Assembly: GCA_921293015.1 (NCBI GenBank)
Contig: OV121083.1
Coordinates: 34,675,488 to 34,739,487 of the forward strand
Direction of reading: 5' to 3'
Length of the DNA: 64,000 nucleotides
Source: Phorcus lineatus
Taxonomy: Eukaryota; Mollusca; Gastropoda; Trochida; Trochidae
The notes below the pieces were generated by a model. The model was not told where the DNA came from. It did no database searches and saw only the letters and a list, made by a program, of their open reading frames with translations. Each line of letters opens with the position of its first letter. Positions within the stretch are counted from its first letter, which is position 1. The position numbers and the translations under genes are program-made. Of the stretch, positions 25,501 through 35,112 are shown in pieces.

Positions 25501-28500
25501 TCTACAAAGTCACAAAGGAAAACTCCTTTTCAGGACATTTATACTAAAGACAAAATGACACTGTGTAATTCTTCTAAAGATTTAGTCCCGAGTACATCAA
25601 ACAAAGAGAAATTCAACAACAGAATCAATGGAGACAATGATTAGCATTGTAAGCCACTGAGAAGACGTCTTTGACAAAATCTATAAGTCAGTTTCTAATC
25701 CGATCTCATAAAATTACCTGCGTAAATATAAAGTTGAAATAAATGGTTGGTAAACTTTGATTCTGAAGAGCCCTATATTATCTTACATCTTGATTAAAAT
25801 TGGAAACCTGGTCTGGAGACCAAGGAAAGTGGACCTTTGGTTTGTCTTCAACAATGAAAGTAATTTGGATGTAAAGAGGAAAAACAGAACTTAGATTCCA
25901 GTCCTTGGCAAAGCCTTAAGAATCTATTAGACACTGCCAATTAACTACCAGGCCTATGGTAAAACATCTCCAGACATTGTTCTTGTAGATGTTAGAATAC
26001 ACCAGCTTCCTAAAACAAGACTGTGTTTTGTTTGTACATGAGGTGAATGAATTGAAGTTGTACAATAGAAAATTTTGTATTTGACATAACTGCATTTCCA
26101 ATGATTAAAATAATATGCAATTTTCATAATACTTTAAAAGATTATTTACAAGATTCACAATTTTAAAAAGGAAATGATTGTATATACCCCTTTCTGTAAA
26201 AAGGTATAGGATATAAGGAGTCTCTCTTTATGTAAAAGATATTAGGTGAAATTTTGTATGCAAATTTACCCATATAATTGACCCATATAATTAGAAATAT
26301 CAGTTAAAATAAGATATTTGAATAACCATTTAATGACCAAAATAAAATGCAAAAAGTTAAAAAAAAGCTTATTTTTTGTTTTCAAAACAATATCCTTATT
26401 GACAAAAACATCTTGAATCCACTTAAGGTGGATAATATAATCCCATCATGACAGTATTGACAAATTTGAAAATTATGCAAATAAGTACCAAACTTAAACA
26501 TATAATGAAAAAATTTCCACTGAACATTGTATCTAAAGTATAGATATTTCTCCCAAAAAATTTTAAAAAACCCAAATAAAACCCAAAATTGATAAAAGAT
26601 ATGTAAATTATCACCCTTTTATTTGAGGAGGACATTATTTTGGGTTGGTCAAGAAATAAGAGCTAATGAAAATAGAAATTAAATCTTGATTTGCAAGATC
26701 CAGAGTGTCTAACTGAAAGCACATGACTTTGAGTCATGTCTGCTCTTCATTAGTAAATGAAAAAATAAACCATGTATGTAACTATACGGTCATGGTTTCA
26801 TTAAAGCTTGCATGACTGTTTAAAACATTCAACTGAACAAATAGATAAGGTAAATAATTTCTATTAAACGAGATCCCTGGGAAACTAAACCTACAGAAAA
26901 TTTTACATAAACAAACTCAAAACTTGAAATACAACAGGTGTGTTTTTCTTCATAATGTTTTATACAATATAATTAAAGTACCAGTTAAACAATGTTTTTA
27001 ATGTTTTATGACAATGATGGAAAGTATTAGTTAAATCGTTGGTAATCAGTTATTAGACAAAAACACCTGTGTGTGATCAGGTATGTAATGGAAGGATATG
27101 TAATGGACAGGTATGAAATTGATTGGTATGTAACTGAACAGAGAAGTACCAACTTCAGGTAAACAGAACAGATACAAAGATACAAGTATGACAACAGACT
27201 TTTTTCTAATGAAATTATGGTAGATATAAGCTTCATCAAAGTCAGATCTATGAACCTAGAAAGGAGGGGGAATGAGGGTTCACATAGCATAAAAGGGAGG
27301 TGTTCAATTTTTACAATTTTTCCATAAATTTTTAAAAATGGGGGTTTCGAAGCCTGAAAAACCCCTTCAAACTGCCACTGCAATAGACGACCCTTCAATA
27401 AGTCATGATCTGTATATCCTCATCAACTTAACTTTTTCCTTCTAATAATTCATGAGTGGATCTCCCAAGGTGACAAAAAGCAAGTCTATAAACAATTCAG
27501 CATGAATATGATCAATATATCATTGTTTCCTCAGTAGGATGTAGTACATTTACTACAGGAAATGACACATGTTGATATCTACCATTGTACATAATGAAAT
27601 GGTGTCAATTTCACAACTTCTATAAGAATATTAGTTCAATAATAATATTTTATGTTAAAATAGATGTGCCATCCTAGTCACTGTTTGCTTGTTCATGAAA
27701 TTAACGCAACAAATTGTATTGACATTCGCTACAGAATATGAAGCTTAATATTCTCTTATTGTTTACATATGAGTGAATTATAGCAAATTTTCACAAAATG
27801 TGTTGAAATGTGATCACTACATAGCTAAGGTAACTGATTAATTTCTAATATGTGAAAGTTATGATTAGTAAATTGTTTTAAAAATACAAGCTTTCTATCT
27901 AATGTAAAACATTATAATGGGTCATAAACAAAGTCATCTTCAATGTGATCTACAACAAAAGACATTTATAAAAAAGAGATTTATTGAAAGATCGACCTCT
28001 TGCATACTAACTCAGGCACAAAACATAGCCTTGATGACATTGCTTCATTTTTGTGTGATATTATTTATTTCATTTGTCCAACAGATGGTTAGACAAGGGT
28101 ACCTTCTGAGACTGGGATATATTTGTACATAAAAGAAAAGGAATATTATTTACTGCAATGAAGATAAATATCATGTATTGCTGCGTATTACAAACAACAG
28201 ATAAAAAAAAATGAGAAAACACTTTTGTTTGAATGTACCTTTTAGGATATTGACATCATATTGATTAGAATTGGTTAACCATTCATGAAATTATCAGTTA
28301 TAAAAATGTTAATAACTATAAATTTGTAATAAATTCCTTTTTCTTTAGAAGAATGAAAGAGTTGTCCATAGAGTTTTTCTTGCTTTTTATTCCTACTTTA
28401 AGAAGTAAAATAAATGGTGACAGATATTCATATCGTCAGCATGTACACATTACCATTTGATTATGCATATATGTATATATATATATTGAAATACTGAAGC

Positions 28501-29853
28501 AGCAATCAGTGATTTGTGTTTGTTGTATCTACTTATTTCTAAATTAATGTCAACAGGACCAAATGACTTTATGAAAGGTTCAGCAAGGTTGATTGTGTGT
28601 TAATTGCCTAGGACAATTAGCACCTGAATCTCTCAGGTGGACAAGATGAAATTGACATACAGCCTTAGGCATTCATATTAGTGTAACCATCACCTGTCTT
28701 TGCCAATTGTGAAATTGATTCCTTTCAATATTTAGCTATCAATTAGCTGCTTATGCAATATGGCCATATGTTCAGTTTGAATAGATTCTGATACAAACTT
28801 GCTTGGCCCTTTTGCCCTTATGACAATTCTATTAAATGAATGATAATTTAATTCAGCCATGGTTTTTTTCAAAAGAGCATTTTTAATATTCAAACAATAA
28901 CCATCAAGGTGGTGTTCCAGGATGGTTGTGAACAATTTTCAAATGTAACAGATTGTTGAAATGTTTATAAATAAGAGTTTATTATTTCAAAATGCTATAC
29001 AAAAACTTCATATTTCTAGTATTCTTCCAAAGTATTGTGAATTGAAATCTCTTATATGGAGTGTCTAAAATATTTTTGATGTTATGGAAGTTTAATTTAT
29101 CATTACTGTCAATTTAAATGCCTTCATCATAGGAAAAAAATCAGATTTTAATGGCCAGAAAGTTACCAGATCCATATAGGTTCATTTATTCAACCTTATG
29201 GTTTGTGTGGAATACATTTTCATGAAAAACTCTGATATCCATACCTTTATCCACTTATCTATTAATGATTAGTTTTAAACACTTTCATGAATAACTTTAA
29301 TTAATATGTTGAATTTGTCATCATCTTTAATTGTCAACTCCCAAATATTGAATATTTATCACTTAAAGAATTTGCATCAATGTGGCAATACTGGAATGTA
29401 AAACAACAATCAACCTGGTAATCTAATATGAAGCAGTAGAAGTGTCAACATCTGTTGGACTGCATATATACAAATAGTAAAACTCTTACATGCTACATTG
29501 AAATAGGTCAATTGTACATGATATTTCTCATAATTCAAAATCATATATACCTATGAACATGGGTAAACACAGATCCTACTTGGAAACCCTGCATAATGCC
29601 TTCTTTTTGGTTAATTTTGTTCTCTGTCAAATGACATCATTTATCATCTGAGTTGTGCTGCCAAGAACACTTTTGGCTTCCACTGAAGCCCATCACGAGG
29701 AGGGAAAAAACACAAACATTGTAGAAAAAAGCCAAAGACACATCGTACATAAGAATAACGTAATAATGGATAACGATTCTTTAGAATGATATAAAGAGGT
29801 TTTAAAGGGTGGCAGATATTATGAGATTGGGGCGTGGTTTATGAAAAGGGTTG
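25501..29853. other. Intronic non-coding stretch
   Basis: No exon supported. At 27240-27400 there is a slightly GC-richer patch with GGGGGTTTCGAAGCC and a 123-residue minus-strand open frame. It looks like part of a dispersed repeat and matches no protein I know. Confidence 0.45.
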
Positions 29854-29946
29854 TCAATATTTCGGTGTCTGGCTTCGAAAATTAGAAATTTTGGTAGAAT
29901 TTGAGTAAAAGAGAGATAAATTCCTGAAGACAACAAGTGGTCCTAC

Positions 29947-30057
29947 CTTGCACTCAGTCACGCTATGGGTTGCCAGCTCTACACGGGCGAAGTTTCCCTT
30001 GCCCAGTGTTTGGGCATTCATAACATATCGGCCTATGCATTGAATTTTTTTCCCCAT
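29947..30057 (-). CDS. Ser/Thr protein kinase, first coding exon (start codon, glycine-rich loop)
   Basis: This exon of 111 coding bases gives the first 37 residues. The ATG at 30055-30057 sits in an excellent Kozak context (ACCGCCATGG). It is the first ATG in frame after an in-frame TGA at 30073-30075, so this start is preferred over the non-ATG extension. The protein opens MGKKIQCIGRY, so there is almost no N-terminal extension before the kinase domain. The nucleotide-binding loop is LGKGNFARV (residues 18-26), matching GxGxFxxV. The exon ends TGC AAG|GTAGGA in phase 0 and continues at exon 2 (16387), giving an uninterrupted 80-residue N-lobe. The IGRY...LGKGNFA pattern places it among CAMK-like AMPK-related kinases; HUNK-like is my best guess. 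Likely role: cytosolic phosphorylation of Ser/Thr substrates. Confidence 0.88.
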
Positions 30058-30072
30058 GGCGGTCACATCTAC

Positions 30073-30093
30073 TCAAAGGTGCCCCAACGCCAT
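30073..30093 (-). promoter_or_regulatory. Seven-codon upstream ORF on a TISU/YY1-like element
   Basis: Sixteen bases before the kinase ATG ends a complete mini-ORF, MALGHL-stop, in the same frame as the kinase. Its ATG context, CAAGATGGCG, matches the TISU/YY1 core at 10 of 12 consensus positions and is strong by Kozak rules (A at -3, G at +4). If transcription starts upstream of 30096 this uORF would limit or tune kinase translation. If it starts inside the element, ribosomes would go straight to the main ATG. Confidence 0.55.
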
Positions 30094-30451
30094 CTTGTAC
30101 GATGCCAGCGTGGCATGATTGCCCGTCGGTCCTTAAGGAATCCTTAGAACTACAAGACACATGTCCAGATACTGCGAAGAAGGTTGGAGCCGTCTGATAC
30201 TTCACATGATGGCGGCTTGCTCACAGGGAATGACTAGAGCCTGCATATATTGACTGCTTGGGTATCGCTACTGTTGCAGCTAGATCCGTTAGAATTAGTC
30301 GATATTCGTATCATTCCATCAAACATACAGAATACACTACGTCGGAGGAATCTGACCGAACACAGGCTTAAATCCGCCCTTCACCAGTCATGCTGTTTGG
30401 AACTGGACTGGCGTCGCACCATTGGTACCAACGGTAAAATGAAAACTCTCT

Positions 30452-30757
30452 CACGTGCGAATCTCGCCCTCTATCCATTGGTCCAGAGGACCAAATGTAT
30501 CCACATATCAAATATAAATGCAATCGGGGCACAATCCTCCAATACTAGGCATATACTGCAATTAACATTCGGGACCGCAACCTCTGTTTATTTATTTTCG
30601 TTTTCCATTATTTTAATTCATATCGCACGTGCGTACATAAATTTCCACCAATACGACGATGCCAACAAACGGCGGACAGACCTGGCATCATTATCATGGT
30701 CACGTGGTACCAATCTTTATGAAATATTTATTCGCACGCCCTCAGTCGAATCACGTG
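30452..30757. promoter_or_regulatory. Cluster of four CACGTG E-boxes
   Basis: CACGTG occurs at 30452-30457, 30626-30631, 30701-30706 and 30752-30757. The last is in the TCACGTGA context favoured by USF/MITF/TFEB-type bHLH-Zip factors. Only scattered single copies are seen elsewhere in the window. Binding is inferred. Confidence 0.55.
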
Positions 30758-31135
30758 ACGTTCTGGCTGCCATGGTAACCCCGAATCAAAGACTAATCGA
30801 TGAACATTGAATCGATCAATGGTTGGTCGGACGTAGTCGGCTTAGAAGCATTGCTGCTTCAGCGCGGGCAAAAACTCGCCTCAAAAAGCGAATAAATATG
30901 CGTATGTAAATAAATAGTCATTTTACAAATTGCGGTAACAATGCAAGGCAATTCTAGTCGACCAAATACAGAGCATAGTACGTCTAATTGTCGATTGCGT
31001 TCAAGAGAATGATAGAGAGCGAGCGATGAGCGGTTATCATCGGCTTTAATTGAAGCGGCTGCATCGCGTGCGGCTGTTTTGATTTTGCACTTTGGGCTCC
31101 TATTGAATTTCGGGGTCATTTACAATATTGGTGAA

Positions 31136-31208
31136 ATGGATTTCTTGCTTGAAATGCAAGCGACTAGAGGACGAGCTTTGGACATTTGCTGGCATCAAAA
31201 TGTCAAAG
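31136..31208 (+). CDS. Weak candidate first exon of a divergent transcript
   Basis: At the plus-strand edge of the GC-elevated block an ATG in GTGAAATGGA context opens a frame of 24 codons (MDFLLEMQATRGRALDIC...). It can be cut at AAAG|GTACAT, a passable donor. The frame also runs on to a stop at 31291 without splicing. The product is not recognisable. The only support is position, opposite the kinase start across a possible bidirectional promoter, and codon composition. Confidence 0.12.
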
Positions 31209-31291
31209 GTACATTGGAATCTTCTTTGTGGCAGTCTTCTGGAAGTTTAATGGCGAACACTGGTCTACAGGAATTCCTAAACCGTTATTGA

Positions 31292-31649
31292 GGAAATCTC
31301 CAATTGTTATTTCTTCATTGACCCACTTTATATTTTAACGGGTTAACAACCTGTAACAATTGATCCTAGCTACAAAACTGTGACAAATGTCTTTACGTCC
31401 GTGTCAATATTAAGCATTATCGAGAAATAAAATCAATTACAGGCGACCCTCATTGCTTAATTTACCCTTCCTATTGAAAGAGTTTACATAACGAACTTGG
31501 CCATACCAAACAGCCATCAGTGCACAATTGCTCCAATTGATATTCGCTACATTAATCAACGAGTGTTCATAACCGACATATTGCCACTTGTCCTCTCCTG
31601 GCGTCCTGCTAATTAGGCATAAAGCGTTATGTGTGAGCCATCACCCTGC
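31292..31649. other. Non-coding stretch
   Basis: Upstream flank of the GC-elevated block. No gene seen. Confidence 0.45.
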
Positions 31650-32011
31650 CCTATCGCTGGAGAACAGAACAGGAAAGAACAGAAGAGAAACGATAGAATT
31701 AGAGAAGAACGTACATAGAGCAGGATAAAAAAAACAGAGCCAACATAGAACAGTAAAGAACAGAGCGTGAAAAGAATAAAGAGAAATTAAAACAATGAAA
31801 AGAAGATCAGAAAAAAAACATGACAAAACAGATAAAATTATTTCACAACAAAACGGGACACAGAAAAACAGAACAGAGCATGAGAGAACTAAAGAGAGTA
31901 GGGAAAATCATTACAGAACAAAAGAGAACGGTGTTAATCATTAAAGAACGGATAACAATACAGTAAAATATATCAGAAATCAGAACTGAAGACAACCGAA
32001 CAAACCAGAGC
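31650..32011. repeat. Purine-rich AGAACAGA-type degenerate repeat
   Basis: Variants of GAACAGA and AAAGAACAGAG recur irregularly. This looks like the degraded edge of the adjoining 43 bp array. Confidence 0.6.
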
Positions 32012-32400
32012 AGAACAGAGAGTCAGAAGAGAATAGATCCGGATAGAATGGAGAAGAACAAAGAGTCGGAAGAGAATAGATCCGGGTAGCAAAGAGAATA
32101 GCAGAGAGTCAGAAGAGAATAGATCCGGATAGAATAGTGAATAGCAGAGAGTCAGATGAGAATAGATCCGGATAGAATAGAGAATAGCAGAGGTTCAGAA
32201 GAGAATAGATCCGGATAGAATAGAGAATAGCAGAGAGTCAGATGAGAATAGATCCGGATAGAATAGAGAATAGCAGAAGGTCAGAAGAGAATAGATCCGG
32301 ATAGAATAGAGAATAGCAGAAGGTCAGAAGAGAATAGATCCGGATAGAATAGAGAATGGCAGAGAGTCAGAAGAGAATAGATCCGGAACAAAAACGATTC
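32012..32400. repeat. Nine-copy satellite with exact 43 bp period
   Basis: GATCCGG occurs at 32036, 32079, 32122, 32165, 32208, 32251, 32294, 32337 and 32380: nine copies spaced exactly 43 bp. The unit reads roughly GAGTCAGAAGAGAATA then GATCCGGATAGAATAGAGAATAGCA. Copies carry scattered substitutions (AGATGAG, GGTTCAG, GAATGG) but no indels, indicating moderately recent expansion. 43 is not a multiple of three, so no repeat protein is encoded. Confidence 0.93.
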
Positions 32401-33668
32401 CAATAGAGCAGAAAAGCACATTGCATATAGAACAGAACAAACGGCCAGAATAGAACATTACGGGAAAGGATAAAATATATCATACTAATAGAAGTGGATA
32501 GAACATTGCTTCAACAAAGGGAGATAATTGGGAATTGAAAAGAATAGAATTTTTTAATAGAGAAAAGTAGTAGGCAACAAATTGTAGTAGAGCAGCAGAA
32601 AACTTTAAAAACTTAACAATAATTTCCTTAAAATTTGTGGAATGTGGGCGTGACATACATTCACAAGTCAGAATAATTTGATATTGACTTTTTTCCCTTG
32701 CTATTTTAATATCTTGTAAGTAACTGTGTGATGCCATTTTTTAGTCTTTTATGATATCGATGCCATGATGTCTAAATGAATTGAATGACTCAAAACATTT
32801 TGACATCCCGGTCATCTACGATATTAAGATTAGTTCAACACCATCATCTCCAAGAAGAGGCTAAACAAATAATTTATTCTCACGTAATCTCTGTTGCAAG
32901 TACAGTTCTTTCTGGGCTAGAAATACCGAATCCTTATGATCGTCAAAATTAAGCATTTGAACTGCCCCCGTTATTCATAGAATAATGGAGATTCTTTATC
33001 TGGGCGACGAGCACATATTAATTACAAGACAAACTCAGTCGAAGATGTTACACAGTATTTGATTGGACAACATTTAAACGATGTTGAATATTCACCGCGA
33101 AGGGATTTGAAATTAACCAAGAAATATGGCTTTCTGGTAACAGAGGTAATTAAGGAAGTATTGGCATGAATATCTACTGAGGGGCAAATTAATCGAATCT
33201 AATTCCACAGCAACAATGTATATAAATGAAGAAAACAACTCTAATGCATATTTTGGTGTTGGATACCAATAGTATTCTGAAACTTTACGAACTAAGGGCA
33301 GATAACTCCTCAACTTCTTTGTGATCCGTCTCTGTTAGGTATCATGACCCAACTAAAGCTGTCAATCTGGGAACTGGAACTTGTACCTTACTTACAAAGA
33401 GCGAGGGAATTGGAATAACGGTTTTTGTACAAAGGTTGTGCAACTCATGCCTAGATGCGGGGCAGGGATACGACCCTAGAAACTCTAAAATAAGTCAGAT
33501 ATGGTGTAGCTCACCATCAAGATCGTAAATCAAGCTTTTTTTTTATATGAAATGATAATATGAAACAGGACAGGACCTTGTTCCTTCAGTAGCTCAGAGT
33601 GAAATCCGACATGATCAAATGCAAGTAATGCATACACGAAAGTGCAACTTGTTCAGCGGACCATATTT
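32401..33668. other. Non-coding stretch
   Basis: No gene seen. It contains one AAGGGAGATAA motif (32517-32527). Confidence 0.45.
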
Positions 33669-33735
33669 GGTTACCTAGAACAAATGGCGACATTCGATGA
33701 CAATCTGAGTTTGGAGGTTTCGGTTCGAATCCGGA
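33669..33735 (+). repeat. tRNA-like fragment with perfect box B
   Basis: GGTTCGAATCC at about 33722 matches the tRNA box B consensus exactly. About 50 bp earlier TGGTTACCTAGAACAAATGG is a weak box A. No acceptor stem forms, so this is a SINE head or pseudo-tRNA rather than a tRNA gene. Confidence 0.4.
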
Positions 33736-33845
33736 CTGATCCCAGTTTGTTTTCAAACGTTCAAAAATAATGTTATAATTACATTTCATATTCGACCAAC
33801 ATGTCCCTTGTGAATGATTTTTGGGGATTAAAATCCATTCTGTCC

Positions 33846-33904
33846 CAACAGAGGTAGCTCCGTCATTAATTCCTATACAACTTATGACGGAGCTATTTCT
33901 GTTG
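33846..33904. repeat. Hairpin with 21 bp arms
   Basis: CAACAGAGGTAGCTCCGTCAT (33846-33866) is mirrored at 33884-33904 with two mismatches around a 17 bp loop. It is a small foldback repeat, possibly a MITE remnant. Confidence 0.65.
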
Positions 33905-34440
33905 TGAGAGAATGGTTAAAAACTTTATATTGAACAAATTCGGACACAACAAAAATTAACTAACTAAACACTGATAATTGTACTTCATTTGATACTCTCC
34001 TTTCATTTATTATCTTAACTCCTCGTTTGTTCAGCACATTTTGTGGCTCAGTATGGTTGAATTTACAAGTGTACCGTTTATTCTGTAGATGAGTATATGC
34101 CTCAAGCGGACGTCATGCTTCAGCAATGTGATATTCGTGCCCTATTCTCCTTTTAACGCCGAGATGAACTAAAATGTAGACGGTAGTTAGCCTGTGTCTA
34201 AACAGATGTGACATATAGAAAGTAATTAGCTCCTGACATGTTTAATAGCAACAACAGTGGTATATGTGTCTAGCTTATAAACGCTATCTTATGCAGTAAC
34301 TTCTTTGTTATCTATACGATATGACATTTTCAGAGTTGAGTTAGAATATATATTGTTTTGAATGAATCTGTATTTTTATTTGTTATACAAGATTTGTTCT
34401 TACCATGTCTATATGTGTCTTCAAAATAATTATCATTAAT
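33905..34440. other. Non-coding stretch
   Basis: Nothing supportable seen. Confidence 0.45.
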
Positions 34441-34441
34441 G

Positions 34442-34484
<43 letters not shown>
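34441..34484. repeat. (GAT)n microsatellite
   Basis: About 14 uninterrupted GAT/ATG triplets. Probably polymorphic. Confidence 0.97.
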
Positions 34485-34883
34485 ATGTTAATTCTTAAAT
34501 GACGGGAAAGGTATGCCACTGAAAGCGAATGATGGTACATAAAAAGGACTGTTGCAATGGAGAGCTTGTAGAAGTGGAATTACATAAGAAGGCTAGATTT
34601 CTTGAAGAGCGAATTTGAGATGCAGATTCACATGAATCGCAACCCAGATATGGCGCTTTTCTTATGACTATGCTGTGTGCATGGTCTTTTAGTTCTCGAC
34701 GAAGGATGTCTTGCGAGTCAAAGTTATACATCAACAACGTGAGAGGACACTGCTAGCTACCAATCAAACATAATGGCTATGCAGTAAAAGAAAACAAAGT
34801 CATAAGTATAAGTCATGACTTGACGAGTATGTTACTCTTGTTAGCAACATCACTTGTACTATTGCTACTACTGCTACTTTGTG

Positions 34884-35112
34884 ACTATCAATACAACTAA
34901 CAATGGAGAAAATTGGAGAATAGAGGCATATGGTTACTACTGACTATTGCTAATGAATAATAATAATATTATAATAATTATAATAATACACTTCAACTAT
35001 CAATACAACTACCAATGGAGAAAATTAGAGACTAGAGACATATGGTTACTACTAACTTTTGCTAATGAATAATGATAATAACAATACACTTCAACTATCA
35101 ATACAACTACTC
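34884..35112. repeat. Two-and-a-bit-copy tandem duplication, about 100-112 bp unit
   Basis: ACTATCAATACAACTA starts copies at 34884, 34996 and 35094. The first two share AATGGAGAAAATT and CATATGGTTACTACT. They differ mainly in the length of an ATAATA-rich stretch. Confidence 0.8.

Larger units (their letters stand above)
16388..29946 (-). other. Kinase intron 1, 13,559 bp, phase 0
   Basis: On the minus strand it begins GTAGGA at 29946 and ends TTTTGCAG at 16388. It is AT-rich and contains only repeats and weak exon candidates, described separately. No nested gene is supported. Long first introns carrying regulatory or repeat DNA are common in animal kinase genes. Confidence 0.85.
30058..31135 (-). 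promoter_or_regulatory. Putative promoter and 5' leader of the kinase gene
   Basis: This block is clearly richer in G+C and CpG than the rest of the window. On the kinase sense strand it contains CCAAT at 30421-30425 and 30477-30481. Palindromic E-boxes CACGTG lie at 30452, 30626, 30701 and 30752, and there is a CAAGATGGCG (YY1/TISU-like) element at 30087-30096. A second ATGGCGGC lies on the plus strand at 30209-30216. No TATA box is apparent. The arrangement is that of a CpG-type animal promoter. The transcription start cannot be placed from sequence alone. The 186-residue plus-strand open frame across 30250-30810 lacks an early ATG and is judged a by-product of higher GC. Confidence 0.6.

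Noticed and set aside
27027-27398. 123-codon minus-strand open frame
   Set aside because: No recognisable protein; the 5' part overlaps a GGGGGTTTCGAA-type dispersed repeat and the rest is a short TATGTAATGG repeat.
30250-30810. 186-codon plus-strand open frame
   Set aside because: It opens on TTG, its first ATG is 62 codons in, it matches no known protein, and it overlays the GC-elevated promoter block of the kinase.
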